From Homalodisca vitripennis (Eukaryota; Arthropoda; Insecta; Hemiptera; Cicadellidae), in contig NC_060213.1 in the NCBI RefSeq assembly GCF_021130785.1, positions 130,524,001 to 130,588,000 of the forward strand: a stretch of 64,000 nucleotides of DNA, in the 5' to 3' direction. How positions within the stretch are numbered: position 1 is the first letter of the stretch; each line of letters starts with the position of its first letter. A program made the position numbers and the translations under genes. Below are positions 11,411 to 23,000 of this stretch, piece after piece. The notes beneath the pieces were generated by a model that made no database searches, was not told the origin of the DNA, and saw nothing but the letters and a program-made list of their open reading frames with translations.

Positions 11411-12824
11411 ATTCACAATGTAATTTTCTTTCAGGAAATATACAGACTCAATTAAATAATTTAATTTCAAAATACGAAACCTATTTGTTTTCAAATTCAA
11501 ACATTTGCATTCAAGAATAACCATTTGTTTACAATGTAGTTCTTTTTATCCCCACTAGACAAAGCTATTTGAGAGGAAAATCTAAGAAAAAAACATATAA
11601 ACACATACTACAATTATTATTTAAAAATACAAACGTGGAGGTGAAAATTTGTATCTTAAATTATAATCCTAAATACATTGTATCATTATACATTGATAAC
11701 TTGATAAATAACCAAAACTAACATTGTATAAAATAAATATTTTACATGTAACAGCACATAATTTTACATATTTTTACAATTTGGTACATTATATTTACAT
11801 AACAGAAAACCCAAGGAAATATTGAAAACAATAATAATTGTACGCTACCATAATGTATTGTACAATGCAGTACAATAAAAAATTGTAATGTAGTTGTTTT
11901 AAATTACTCATACTCAGCGTACATGATGTAATAATATAAAAGAAGAACTAACATTTTGTGAATAGTTGTTAAAGTTTCTCAGGAATGTTTTGTTAACAAC
12001 TGCAAGCCTGGCATTTTTGCTCTGGCATTTTTTGGGGAATAAAATGCAGAAAACCCTAGTGCTTTTCAGTTTCAACTTGTTAAACATATGGCAGTTCAAG
12101 GGTAATAATCAATGTATGTGCAAAATTCAAAAGACGACTTTTAATTTGAATGTAAAAATTGTAGAAAGTGATGGATGAACAATTATATCTGGGAAAACTG
12201 ACAAATTTAAGACAGTTTATTGACGTTTTAGCTGAAGTCATCAAAGATATGCACAGCCAGATTGGTGGATGCAGAGTTGATGGGCATGGAGGGGTGATGC
12301 AGATAAGATAGTCTTTTAATAACAAAGCTCACTGAAAGACAACTCACAATATTCCTTGAGTCATCTAAAGAATTTTAAGTTTTTGAGTAATCTACAAAAA
12401 GGTTAGTTTTTTAAGTTATTTTTATTTTATAAATGCAGTATTGTTTTAGTACCTTTATTTGTATAAGATCCATTCCTTTTGAATTTTTATATTTATTTTT
12501 ACAAAAATATTAAATTTATTTTATTAATAGCTAACTAATGTTAAACCTAACTTAAACTAACTAATGATGGTTCACTTGATTCCTAAATATTCTCTTCTTA
12601 ATATACTGTTGTAATCTAGGTTTAATTGTGTGTTATGTATTTTACTTGCTGCATAAATGTTAAAATTATTTAATTTAAAGGCGGGAAACAATATTCTTTG
12701 AGATGTTTTAATTACACTCATCCAGCGTAATTTGACAAAACACCTCAAGTTGGTGAGTTGTAAATTCTCTTCATAATAAACACTCATGTTAATTACAACA
12801 GATTTTTCTGAATGAATGACATTC

Positions 12825-12826
<2 letters not shown>
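11411..12826. other. AT-rich non-coding DNA
   Basis: Short chance ORFs on both strands overlap each other, and none has a recognisable motif. Nothing else is identified. Confidence 0.35.

Positions 12827-12881
<55 letters not shown>
12827..12881. repeat. (TA)n microsatellite
   Basis: About 55 bp of nearly uninterrupted TA dinucleotides. Confidence 0.9.
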
Positions 12882-13986
12882 GTAACACAACTAGTTCTTA
12901 ACTTAGTAATTTTCCTTAGTCAAAATTATTGTGTGATTTTCAAAATTCCCTCTTGTTCTATACAATTGTGATCTTTGTTATGAGAAACAGCATCTTTGCT
13001 GCTTTGGGAATCATTATCACAGCATCCAGTAAATAAACAAGTAATTATAAAATACGTTTTTTGATAATTGATTGCTTTATAAAACAGCTTCACTTGTTTT
13101 TTGTTAGTTTATCAAATGTCTGTTAGTACTCATAGTAAAAATACATACATACATTGCACATATTATACATGTAGACCATAAACAATTAATTATATTAACT
13201 TTTCTGAGAAGACAGACACTATTTTTATACAGATTAACTGTTTTTATTTGATTGCTAAAACTAATAAAGATAAAGGCACAATATAGTATATTTATGTAAA
13301 CCTAAATAAAGTTATTTGGTAAATAAAAAATCCGTGAAGAAAACGGAAATTTCATTAGGTGTTTTAGCTTTTAGTTTTGATATTTGAAAAATTAAAATGA
13401 AACATTGATGCCATAGAAAATAACTGTTAGTATAATGCAGTAATTATAACTACACAATAATATTTTTTTCCAATTTTAGTGGCTAAAAATTGTATTCATC
13501 CAATAAAAACCAAACTGACATAGTTCCATGGAAAAAAGTATAGATGTAGTTTTTAAAAGCTGTTATTACTTGTACAAAAAATCCTTCAAGATTTTAAATT
13601 GCCTTTGTAAAGTGGGTCAAGTAAATCTTTACCGTATTTAAGACTGGGAGAACATATTGTCCAATTTCTTTCTTCCCACACCAAAGTATGTTCATATAGT
13701 TATAAAGATTTACGATGGTGAAATGCATTTAACATTGTGGTCGGATACTATTTCCTAATATACACACACCCCTCAGCTATTTGTCATCTGCAACATCCAA
13801 CATAGAAACTCTAAAGGAATATGTTATAATCATTCACTGCATTGTCTAGCACAATTAAGTGATTGGATGAACCTAATCAGTCATCCAATAAATCAAAATT
13901 CTTTATTACATGAACATCAAGTACAGTAATAGTGTCATGAACAAACAAAATTTAAGTTTAGTACCTCTACTATTCCTAAATAATAC
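12882..13986. other. non-coding DNA, nothing identified
   Basis: No coding pattern or repeat is recognised. Confidence 0.35.
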
Positions 13987-13988
13987 TA

Positions 13989-14576
13989 CAGTGCAACCTT
14001 GTTAAGTCGGGCTATCCGGGACCATGGACAACCCAACATAACAAAAATCTGGGTTAAACGGAGAATGTTTTAAAAAATAAAGATTAACATATACAAACAA
14101 TACAATATTTGTTTGTGGAAAAACACTTAAATACGTATCACGATAAAGTATAATACACTATACTGTATACAGTTAACTTTTTCTGAAAGAATTTTGTTAA
14201 TTTGAGTTGCATTAGCTTTGAATACTGTTTCCGTGCTGTGCGGTCACGCATCCTTTTCAACATGAGAACCTCGACTGTTGTCTCTTTTTGTTGCTCAAAA
14301 TAAAACATTAACCCACCAAAATGAGATGCTGCTTCTGCATCGCTTATAACTTTGACATTTTCTGTGTTTTCTTATGTCAATATCCTCATTGTTATCGCAA
14401 CAAGTCGCAAAATATATAATTATTGAGATCTACGAACAGTCTAGTAATAAACAAACATGTGCCCCACGCTTGGCAGTCTAAGCGGATGACAAAAAGCGAA
14501 TTAAAAATTTTTCTGAACTGATCTAGGCTTTCCGGAGATCCGACTTAAAGAGATCCAACTTAACGAGGTAGCACTG
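13989..14576 (-). mobile_element. pogo/Tigger-like DNA transposon remnant
   Basis: The terminal inverted repeats are CAGTGCAACCTTGTTAAGTCGG on the left and, on the right, the complement of CTTAACGAGGTAGCACTG. They are bordered by TA (13987-13988 and 14577-14578), the target duplication of the Tc1/mariner/pogo superfamily. The CAGTGCAACC...TTAAGTCGG end is characteristic of Tigger-like elements. On the - strand, peptide pieces such as MLKRMRDRTARK resemble the C-terminal region of such transposases. At 588 bp it lacks most of the transposase. Confidence 0.75.
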
Positions 14577-14640
14577 TATTCCTATTCCTCCTTGGTGTTG
14601 TCAGGAACTATTCCAGGGACATCCTTTTCTATCAAAGGGA

Positions 14641-14691
14641 ACTTCAAGATTTTCTATAGACAAGACACTTGTCTATAGAAAATCTTGAAGT
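14641..14691. repeat. perfect 24-bp-arm hairpin
   Basis: ACTTCAAGATTTTCTATAG and the following AACAAG-side bases (arm 14641-14664) are repeated exactly in inverse orientation at 14668-14691 around the loop ACA. Further imperfect inverted similarity outside (TTGTCAGGAACT versus AGTTCCTGAGG) suggests a foldback of about 150 bp. Confidence 0.8.
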
Positions 14692-14699
14692 TCTCTCTT

Positions 14700-17026
14700 G
14701 AGTCTATTTCCTGATAAGTTCCTGAGGTTGTCTGGTAGAATTTTTGAGTTTTCACTCAGTGTAAGGTTTCTCCCATGGAGTGCAGTCCGATGTTGAGGTA
14801 AGACATATCTGGAGGCATGGTGAGTGTGTTTTCGTGGATATCCCCATTTGTTTGTGGGTTAATCATGTTGACATGTAAGATGGCTTCATAGATGTAGAGA
14901 GCTGTTACAGAGAGTTTTCCAAGTGTCTGAAATGCTTACCGACAGCTTTGAAGAGGCTCTAGGCAAGCTAGAGATCTAACCATTTTCTTCTGTAGCATGA
15001 GTATTCTAGACTACCAAAACTTAACCTTATTAACAGATCTTTCAGCCCTTTACTAAAAAATTAATTGAAACTTTGGAGAATCAGGACCCCTTGTACCCCC
15101 ACACTGACTACGTCCTTGATTTGTAGTTGTTAAATCAAAACATGGACGTCACTACCATAGGGGACATGGGGGACCCGTCCCCCCAAAAATTTGCAATAGT
15201 CAGTTTTGTCCCCCCTAAATTTTATAACACTTTGGGGTTGTTTCAGTTCTAGTGTACCTCCTTTAAGGAAATGGTCAATTTGGATTGTTATAATGTGCTG
15301 TAAAGAGAGATTAGTCTACAATTTTAAAGTTAATGTTTACGTTGTGATGTGATAGACTGTATTTAATAACAGTAGTGTGTGTAAAATAAAGTAAGTTTTT
15401 ATTCAATACCTGTACATATACAATACAATATGTACAGGTTTTTAATTGTATTTTAGACATGTTTTCAGACCAAAAACAAATTGTTTCAATGAAAAACCTG
15501 CTTGTAGAAATGTAAGATTTTAGGTTTAAATTAGTGCTCAATCGTCATTTCGAGGTCACAGTTTTTCAAAAATTGTGGGTGAACCCTCTTTATGTTTTGG
15601 GGGAGTGCCCCTGAACCTCCCATATGTACAAAGAGTATATGTTATTCTGAACATATATTGGTTGGAAAAGGTCAGAGGGTACATAACACATCCATTCTTT
15701 TAACTATCTAATTAGTGCTATATTTTTGTGAATTGAACACAGTACTGCTACATATTGGAAACTAATTCATTGAAAACTGATTACAAAACTATTTGATTCT
15801 TTACACCACAGAATTATTGTATGAGTTCAAAAACTCTTATTATTTATTCAGCGTTATCAACTTGGAAAATATATGACCTACGTAACAAATAAACAGAGGA
15901 AACAACCTACTACTTACAGTAAGTGGTATTGTTTTGAAAAACACTTGAGATTCTGTAAACAAAAGACTTTTTGTAAATAAAACTATTTCTCTCTCTTGAC
16001 TTGAAGAACCTCTTGTGGTTTTTATAATGTATAAGTACCTTACTAAGAGCCATTATATGAAATCTTATCAGAAGAAAACAAGTTAGCCATATCAAGGAAT
16101 AATGGTTCAAAAAATAAATTGTGATAGGAATGGGATTTAATATGAATTATTTAATCCTTTTAAAGACGGTAGAGTCGGTTTTTGATTGGGTTGATTTTTA
16201 CAAATTTTGAGATCATAGTCCTTTAAGATTACTTTTATGAAGACAGAAAAAGTATAAAAATGAATTTTTTTTTTTACTTCTCAGGTCAGGGTATGTGTGT
16301 TACTGAAATTGTCTTTAAATACAGAGCATATATATTAACCAAGTCTAAAATAGACTCATAATGTGATGGTACGATTAAAGCCTGTTGGAACAACAGTCAC
16401 GAATATTACGTATTTGACTTTTTCCCTGAATCCAAATAATGTGTTTTTCTGACAGTTATGCGTAACTGACATATCAGTACCATGCTGAATAGATAGATAA
16501 AACAATATTTATCACTTTTTTATCTTCTCTATATTGTTTTATTTGAGGAATAGAAAAGGGAAATTTTGAAATTATTATCTATAAACCTTGGACTCGTTGT
16601 TTATTATAATCTGCTGAATAAGTGTAAACTGACCAATACGTGATGACGACATAATCGGGCCTCCTTTTTAATGATTTATCTAACAGCAAAAAACTGTAAA
16701 CAAATTGTCGGAGTAAATATTTGTCTCCTCTTACCAAAATATATCACCAATAGATACAAGTACTAAAGTTTAAATTCCATTCTCTAAATAAATAATTACA
16801 GACAGTGTGCTCGGAAATTAATCGATCAAACTTCAACTTATTTGTTAGTTCAAAATATTAAAAGAGTTACATAATGTATTGCCCCATTTAGCTTTTTTCC
16901 CCACTAACTAACCGTTACATTTTATTCTTTACAGTACATTTTTAATGCCCAGCTGTGACTCAAGGAAACAAAACATATTTATTATTTATCAAAGTGCCCT
17001 CTAAATATATTTTAGTTGTCTTGAGT
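14700..17026. other. non-coding DNA
   Basis: No gene is seen. A patch at 15120-15240 has runs of G and C (GGGGGACCCGTCCCCCC) unlike its AT-rich surroundings. It may be a repeat end, but no partner was found. Confidence 0.35.
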
Positions 17027-17595
17027 TCAAATGAAATGAAATGATTTATTAGTTTAATAGAACATTACACTATTATAACGCTCTTCAAGATATAAAAACA
17101 CTAAATAACCATTACAAAATTGAATGAAACAAGCAACATTTAGCCAAAACTAAATGAAGTAAGATATTTCATATCTTAATTATATTCTAGGAATTCAGTC
17201 AAAAATCATCAAAAGTATACATTTTAGTTTGAAGCATATATTCTTTAATAGTTTTTGTGGATAGTCTTTAATGTGGACTCTTCCTCCATGCAAAATGTAG
17301 TTTATTAAAAAAAATCTACTGACAATTATAAGAGAAAAATGTTTTTAAATGTTCTGTGTATAGACACATGAAGAGGATGAACGCTACATGTTACATAGTT
17401 ATGATGGGATATAAAAGATTTAGACTGTATTCTTTTCAAGTTAAAACTTCCATTACGTAGATTCTTCTCATTGTCAAAATTTGAAGATTAAAAAGGGCTC
17501 TACATGATTGATTGAATTTAAGTTTCCTAGAATTCGGATTGCTCTTTTTTGAGTTGTGAAAACTCTTCAATAAATGAGAAACACTAAAAAAATTC
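17027..17595 (-). mobile_element. decayed CR1-like LINE 3' end
   Basis: On the - strand, 17590 to about 17300 encodes TTQKRAIRILGNLNSINH, then an F..LQILTMRRIYVMEVL stretch. It aligns motif for motif with [16 protein letters not shown] and [15 protein letters not shown] of the reverse transcriptase C-terminus at 30815-31732. A 3' region follows, ending in ATTTC repeats (17027-17045 on the + strand reads GAAATGAAATG). Several stops are present, so it is a dead, 5'-truncated copy. Confidence 0.65.
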
Positions 17596-17599
17596 TTTA

Positions 17600-18520
17600 T
17601 CTCATTACAGAATCAAAATAGCCAAAATAAATCTCAAATCTTACAAATAGCATAACATGCTGAATTTAGTTTCCCACTTCACTGACTGATGTGATTTTCC
17701 CATCTAAGTTTATAATTTTCCTATCATATTGACGGTTTTGTTGATTATTCACTGTTTTTTTGGAAGTTTACAAGTTATATCAAATGGTTATAAGCTTTTT
17801 CACCCCTTTATGCACTGTAAAAAGCAATTTCCTCAAACATGGCCACCTTTAATGGTACTTACCGAACTAATTACCGAATCTTGGTAATTAAACCTTCAAT
17901 AACCAAAATCCTTGATAAGTCAAGTTAAAAAAAAATACTCTTACACTTCTCACAATAAGGGATATTAATTTCACCCCTGCAACTCGAATATTGTATTCTA
18001 AACCTGAACATCATGATAAGTCAAATTTTCTATTGTCCGGAACAGTGAATTGATCCTTGATAATTAAAAGTTCCAGCTATGAGATCCTTTATAAGTTAAA
18101 TTTCTAATCAATTCACTTCCTTGACTCAAAGTTTAAAATGAGGCACCTCATTAAATCAAAATAAACTTTTATTATCCTTGGTGTCATTCAGTGTGTACTG
18201 TGAATGCATATACATATTATGTTGTTCAATTATATATGATAGAACAAAATCTGAGCAATTCAGTTTCTTTTTTAATCCTCTATAACTTGATTTTCATCCT
18301 CAGTAGCTCAAATCTTGTTTACTTGAATTATTTGATAACTCTAATTCTTTCCCCTGTCCTTTCAGGTTTGACTCTATATTTCTTATAATTTTGTAAAATT
18401 AAAATCCTTAGGAGAAAGTCAAATTTGGTCTGTCTATTCACTTTAATAGTTAGAAAAAATGAAGTCCTTTAGAAAGAAATTTGTGAAGGAACCTTTTGGA
18501 GGTTTTTGTTTCTTGCATTT
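17600..18520. other. non-coding DNA with degenerate short repeats
   Basis: Between about 17860 and 18170 the phrase CCTTGATAAGTCAA and variants (GATAATTAAA, TATAAGTTAAA) recur several times, interspersed with TACCGAA. This suggests a strongly decayed tandem array or transposon end. No gene is seen. Confidence 0.35.
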
Positions 18521-18526
18521 TTCCTG

Positions 18527-18910
18527 GAATCAGAATAAAAGTTTGTTCTTGGTGATAACTAAATAAAATGGATAGGTGGATTGGAGATTTGGTATAGTTT
18601 AATATTACAAAAACAGAACTACAATAGTGTTTGCTCTTTTCCTCAGGTTTAAACTCATTTACAATAATATTACAAATCAGATACAAGACTTTGATTAGAG
18701 TTCACAGTTATCTTATCAGAATCAGAATAAAAGTTTGTTCTTGGTGATAACTAAATAAAATGGATAGGTGGATTGGAGATTTGGTATAGTTTAATATTAC
18801 AAAAACAGAACTACAATAGTGTTTGCTCTTTTCCTCAGGTTTAAACTCATTTACAATAATATTACAAATCAGATACAAGACTTTGATTACAGTTCACAGT
18901 TATCTTATAT
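18527..18910. repeat. 192-bp tandem duplication
   Basis: Copy 1 is 18527-18718 and copy 2 starts at 18719. They are identical except for one base near the end (GATTAGAGTT versus GATTACAGTT) and the last few bases at the outer border. Such near identity in non-coding DNA means a very recent duplication or an assembly artefact. Confidence 0.9.
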
Positions 18911-19066
18911 ATCTTTGATCAGGAGTCGCACATAAAAGTTCTGTGCCAAATTTATCTTTAATTTTTCGATATTTTAAACACATTCATACAAAATTTTATG
19001 TACCAGATGTGAAAGTTAAAGTTTGAGATTAGTTGTTTACAATGGAAGACCATCAGCTAGTTTAGT

Positions 19067-19320
19067 AATAATAATAAATTCGTTTATTTGTCGTAAAACA
19101 TATTACATTGTTCAACTTTGTTAAATAATACTGAATAAGTATAATATAACAATATTATGTATATAATAATATAAGACATTAATTGTCCAGTTGAGTATAA
19201 CACTGATCATATCATGAGTTTATTTTGAAACAATCATTAAAAGTCTGTTTTGTTTAGTAAGATGTACATGGAAACATACTCGTGTGTTAGTTCGTGGTCT
19301 TATACACAACAGTTTCAATA
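19067..19320 (-). repeat. possible LINE 3' tail
   Basis: The stretch begins AATAATAATAAATTCGTTTA on the + strand. On the - strand that is a ...AAATAAACGAATTTATTATT ending, like the ATT-repeat 3' ends of CR1-like LINEs. No coding region is left, so the assignment is tentative. Confidence 0.35.
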
Positions 19321-19955
19321 ATATCAGATTTTACTTTGTTTTTTTTTACTTGGAAGAATTCCATACTCTGTAAAATTGTCTTAGTAAAGCTTTTGTTGTA
19401 AAGGTGTGGAAATATATTTGAATGTTAAAAGATATCAAATTATTGTCGAATCAACTATTTTATTGTACTTTAAAGTGCATACTAATTTTTCATGTTGAAA
19501 AGTAACTTTCTGAATTAGTTTCAATGTAACACTAAAAACTGTATTTCTGAATAAAACTCATTATTACCTAGGATTTATACTGGATTGCTCTTTGGATGCT
19601 GTAGATGTGTGCTTTATGAATTTGTATGAGTAGTTTAGAAAACCCGAAAGTTCTTGCCAGTAGTTGCAGTTGTGCAACATGTCAGAGTTATCATTTCACC
19701 AATAAATGATAGAGCACCATTTGATCTACCCTACTATGACATTACATAGACGTTTTATCAGACGTGAAAGAAAAAAATGGTGGGTTGAGCAAAAACGTCA
19801 CAGATAACAAGGAGTTGCCACATTAGGGGTCGTAACCTCGCCCGTATGATATCATAAATAACAGCTCTTGACCTGTTGTGTATGTGGACATTGATTGTGT
19901 TGCTGTCATTGTTGCGTGCTATCTTCTAGAACTGTTTGTGAACGAGAGAGACAGT

Positions 19956-20060
19956 ATGCCAGAAGCGACTACCACAGCGATGGGTAACCAGGATCCAGAA
20001 TTGGAGTCAAACCACAGCTCGGACGATAGCTTCACGGAGGAAGAAAACAGGTATCATCAG
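19956..20060 (+). CDS. threonine dehydratase exon 1
   Basis: 35 codons, phase 0, donor CAG/GTAAGG. It encodes the acidic, serine-rich leader [19 protein letters not shown] and following residues, which is not part of the catalytic fold. The frame is open upstream to 19878 but has no ATG there. A weaker donor lies 10 bp upstream (CAG/GTATCA). Confidence 0.8.
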
Positions 20061-23000
20061 GTAAGGTTTCCTAATTTATTTTAAACATTCAACATAATAA
20101 TAATATCTTTATTGCCATATCAATATTTTATAATCATTGAAAAAGTACACACATAAAAACATGCCAAGTCAAAATATAATTCGTGGTAACTAATTAACAT
20201 AATTACTAATAAATTAAAAAACTGAATAATCTACATCCTAAAAATTAAATTGAATTAAAACATCAAAATAAAAATTAATGTATTAAACTTAACAATAGTA
20301 TAAGAAAAGATAAATTGTTACAAATCAAAGAGAGCCCAGAAACTGAAATAAATAAATTAACGCCAACAACAGATACCGCATCTATGTACTTTGTAGAATG
20401 TAGTCTATTTAGCTACAAGTGTAGTATACTCAGGAATTGTAGTTAGTATTGAAACAGTAGAATAGTTTGATAGTAGTTTAAATTGGGTTTTAAATTACAA
20501 ATAATTTAAAGTCCAAATCAGAATAGATGAATATTAGATAATAATTTAAACCCAATGCTTACACAACCAAATCACTTTGAATTTAATAACACTATATTTC
20601 ACTTCAATTAAATTGTCTTTCTCATCAAAAGAAAATAAAAAGTTTTTCTTTATATAAAATAAATTAAATATAAAGTTTATTTCAAAGTAAATTAATTTAC
20701 TGATATAAATTAAAGATATAAATTCAAGCCAAAATGAAATAAGCACTATTCAACTACAGAATAGACAAACTCAAACAAGAACATTCAAACTAATATGTAA
20801 ATCTTGTTAATATATAACCAATATAACTTTATGAAATAAAGGAATACACCTATTTTAATTAAAGATAAGTTAATATATAACTAAATTACTAAATTTCAAT
20901 AAAAAACACTTTAAAATTTCACTCACACAATCTTCACTTTCTCAAATATAAATTTCTCTTGTTTTTTGTATAGTTCGCTTTGAAAACATTACTTGTTCTA
21001 GTTTTCTTGAACACTTTTAGAAACAATTAATATGATTCATTCTTCTTCTATGTTCAATATACATTTTAAATTTCTATTAACTATAATTAATTTAGTTGAT
21101 AAATTTTGTTTAAAACTGCCTGTAAAAACAGAATTATAATCAGTGCATATGCTCTCAGATACAACTGTATATTTGTACCTACTTATTCAAAATAGCTAGA
21201 GAAGAATGGATAAAACCATCAAATACCACCTGACACTAAAACTGACTGACAACTTAAAAACAGGCTGGAATGAACAATACAGTGTTAATAACCCCTCCCA
21301 GTACCTACTTCGTCTACTCCCGCAGGTTCAACTGTAGCCCACGACAGGCTTACTCCCACACCATGTGCATCCATTGTTATCTATTGCTAGCAGAGGGAGT
21401 CAACTGGTTACAAAAAGACAGGTTCTGGTGACTAATCAATACTACTTCATTACTATCTTTGAACAACTACAGCCAGAATTCTTTTTATTTTTACTCAGGG
21501 TTCACATTTATTGTAGGCTACTTATATAGTTGATAGCACCACTTTAAGAAAGATAGCCAGAATACACAAGCTGCGTTGATTATGATTTGTACTGGCAAGC
21601 AAATTTGTCTTTGAAAGTTCTGAATGGTGATTGAGAGACAGATCATATTCATCATCAAACTCCTTATTGTCTGGCTGGGTAATAAATAATCCATTGACAA
21701 ACCTGTTTGAAATTTTGGATGGATTGTGGCATGAATGGAACTCTATGCCACATCAGTCGGTAGACTTGTCAGTGTTTGGACGACATTCTTTGACAGTCAA
21801 TTTGCCTACTAACTGACCTTATCCAATCCTACCTTTCCCATCACAATTTTATAAGGGAAAGTCTTACCAACTTTTCTAATCTTACCAATCTGACATGTAC
21901 TAAACAATAATCTACTTTTAAAAGTAAAATAAGTAAGCTGTCCTTGCTATTGTGTCTGCTTTCATAAACTGACGATACACTGTTGGTACAGAAAATGTTG
22001 GATGATCGAAAGATGTCTGTTATTGACCCGAACTGCCTGCCAGATAGACCTCAGGCAGTCACCTTCGCTGATGTCACATCTGCTGCCTTCAAAATAAAAA
22101 ATGGAATCATCAACACACCATGTGTCGTGAGTTTTCACTTATTTCTAGTTTAAACTCTTATCTATTTTTTCTATTTGTCTGCTAAATCTTTAAAGTCCAT
22201 AGTGAGAAATAAAAATATTTTAATTCAATAAAACGCTATAGCTTTAAAAATTATTTTACAACAAATTGTATGCCAATTTATGTTTTCATAATTACTGTGT
22301 CAAATAAGGTTTTCTTTAATTTCCAGTTTGAATATTTGATTCAGAATTAAACTATGTGACTCTAATGGAACATAAAAAATAATGACACAATGTCTTATTT
22401 TGATATAGATAATAAATGAGCAATATGAGATATTGTGATATTTTGATGAGGTGTTGTTATACGCAAGAAATAAGCAGCCTAACATTCTGAAAATCAAAGT
22501 CGAAGCAGTGTAAATATAATCTTCCACAAGGTTCTGTACTTAGACCTCTTCTCTTCTTTATTAAATTTAAGTGCCCCAACAAATATTTTTGTTACTATTA
22601 AAGCAAAAAATTAAGTTTAACTTACATGATGTTAATTTGAAAATGAATAGTGATACACTAGAAGAACTTAATCAGTTATTACTGAAACTGTATATAAATA
22701 ACTAATCCCTCATTAATTTTGGGAAAAAATCATGTAAATAAATGATAAATAATCCTATAAAACCAAATCTAATACCAATTGCTTTTTAAATGTGTTGTAT
22801 CAATTAATTTTAAATTCATTAATGAAAATGTAAAGGAATAAAACAAATTGATGGTTTTGATAGTTGACATCTAGATTTTCTGAATTGGTACAATTGTATA
22901 AACCTAGATTTAGATACATTGAATATTCATTTTGCTTACATCCATTCAAATACATTATATACTTTGATATCAGTGTATATAATGCTTTAAAAATATGGTT

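Noticed and set aside
15120..15240. G/C-run patch suspected as transposon end
   Set aside because: No inverted partner or target duplication was found.
16150..16680. TTAATCCTTTTAAAGACGG as a TTAA MITE start
   Set aside because: No matching right end with GG...TTAA was found at a plausible distance.
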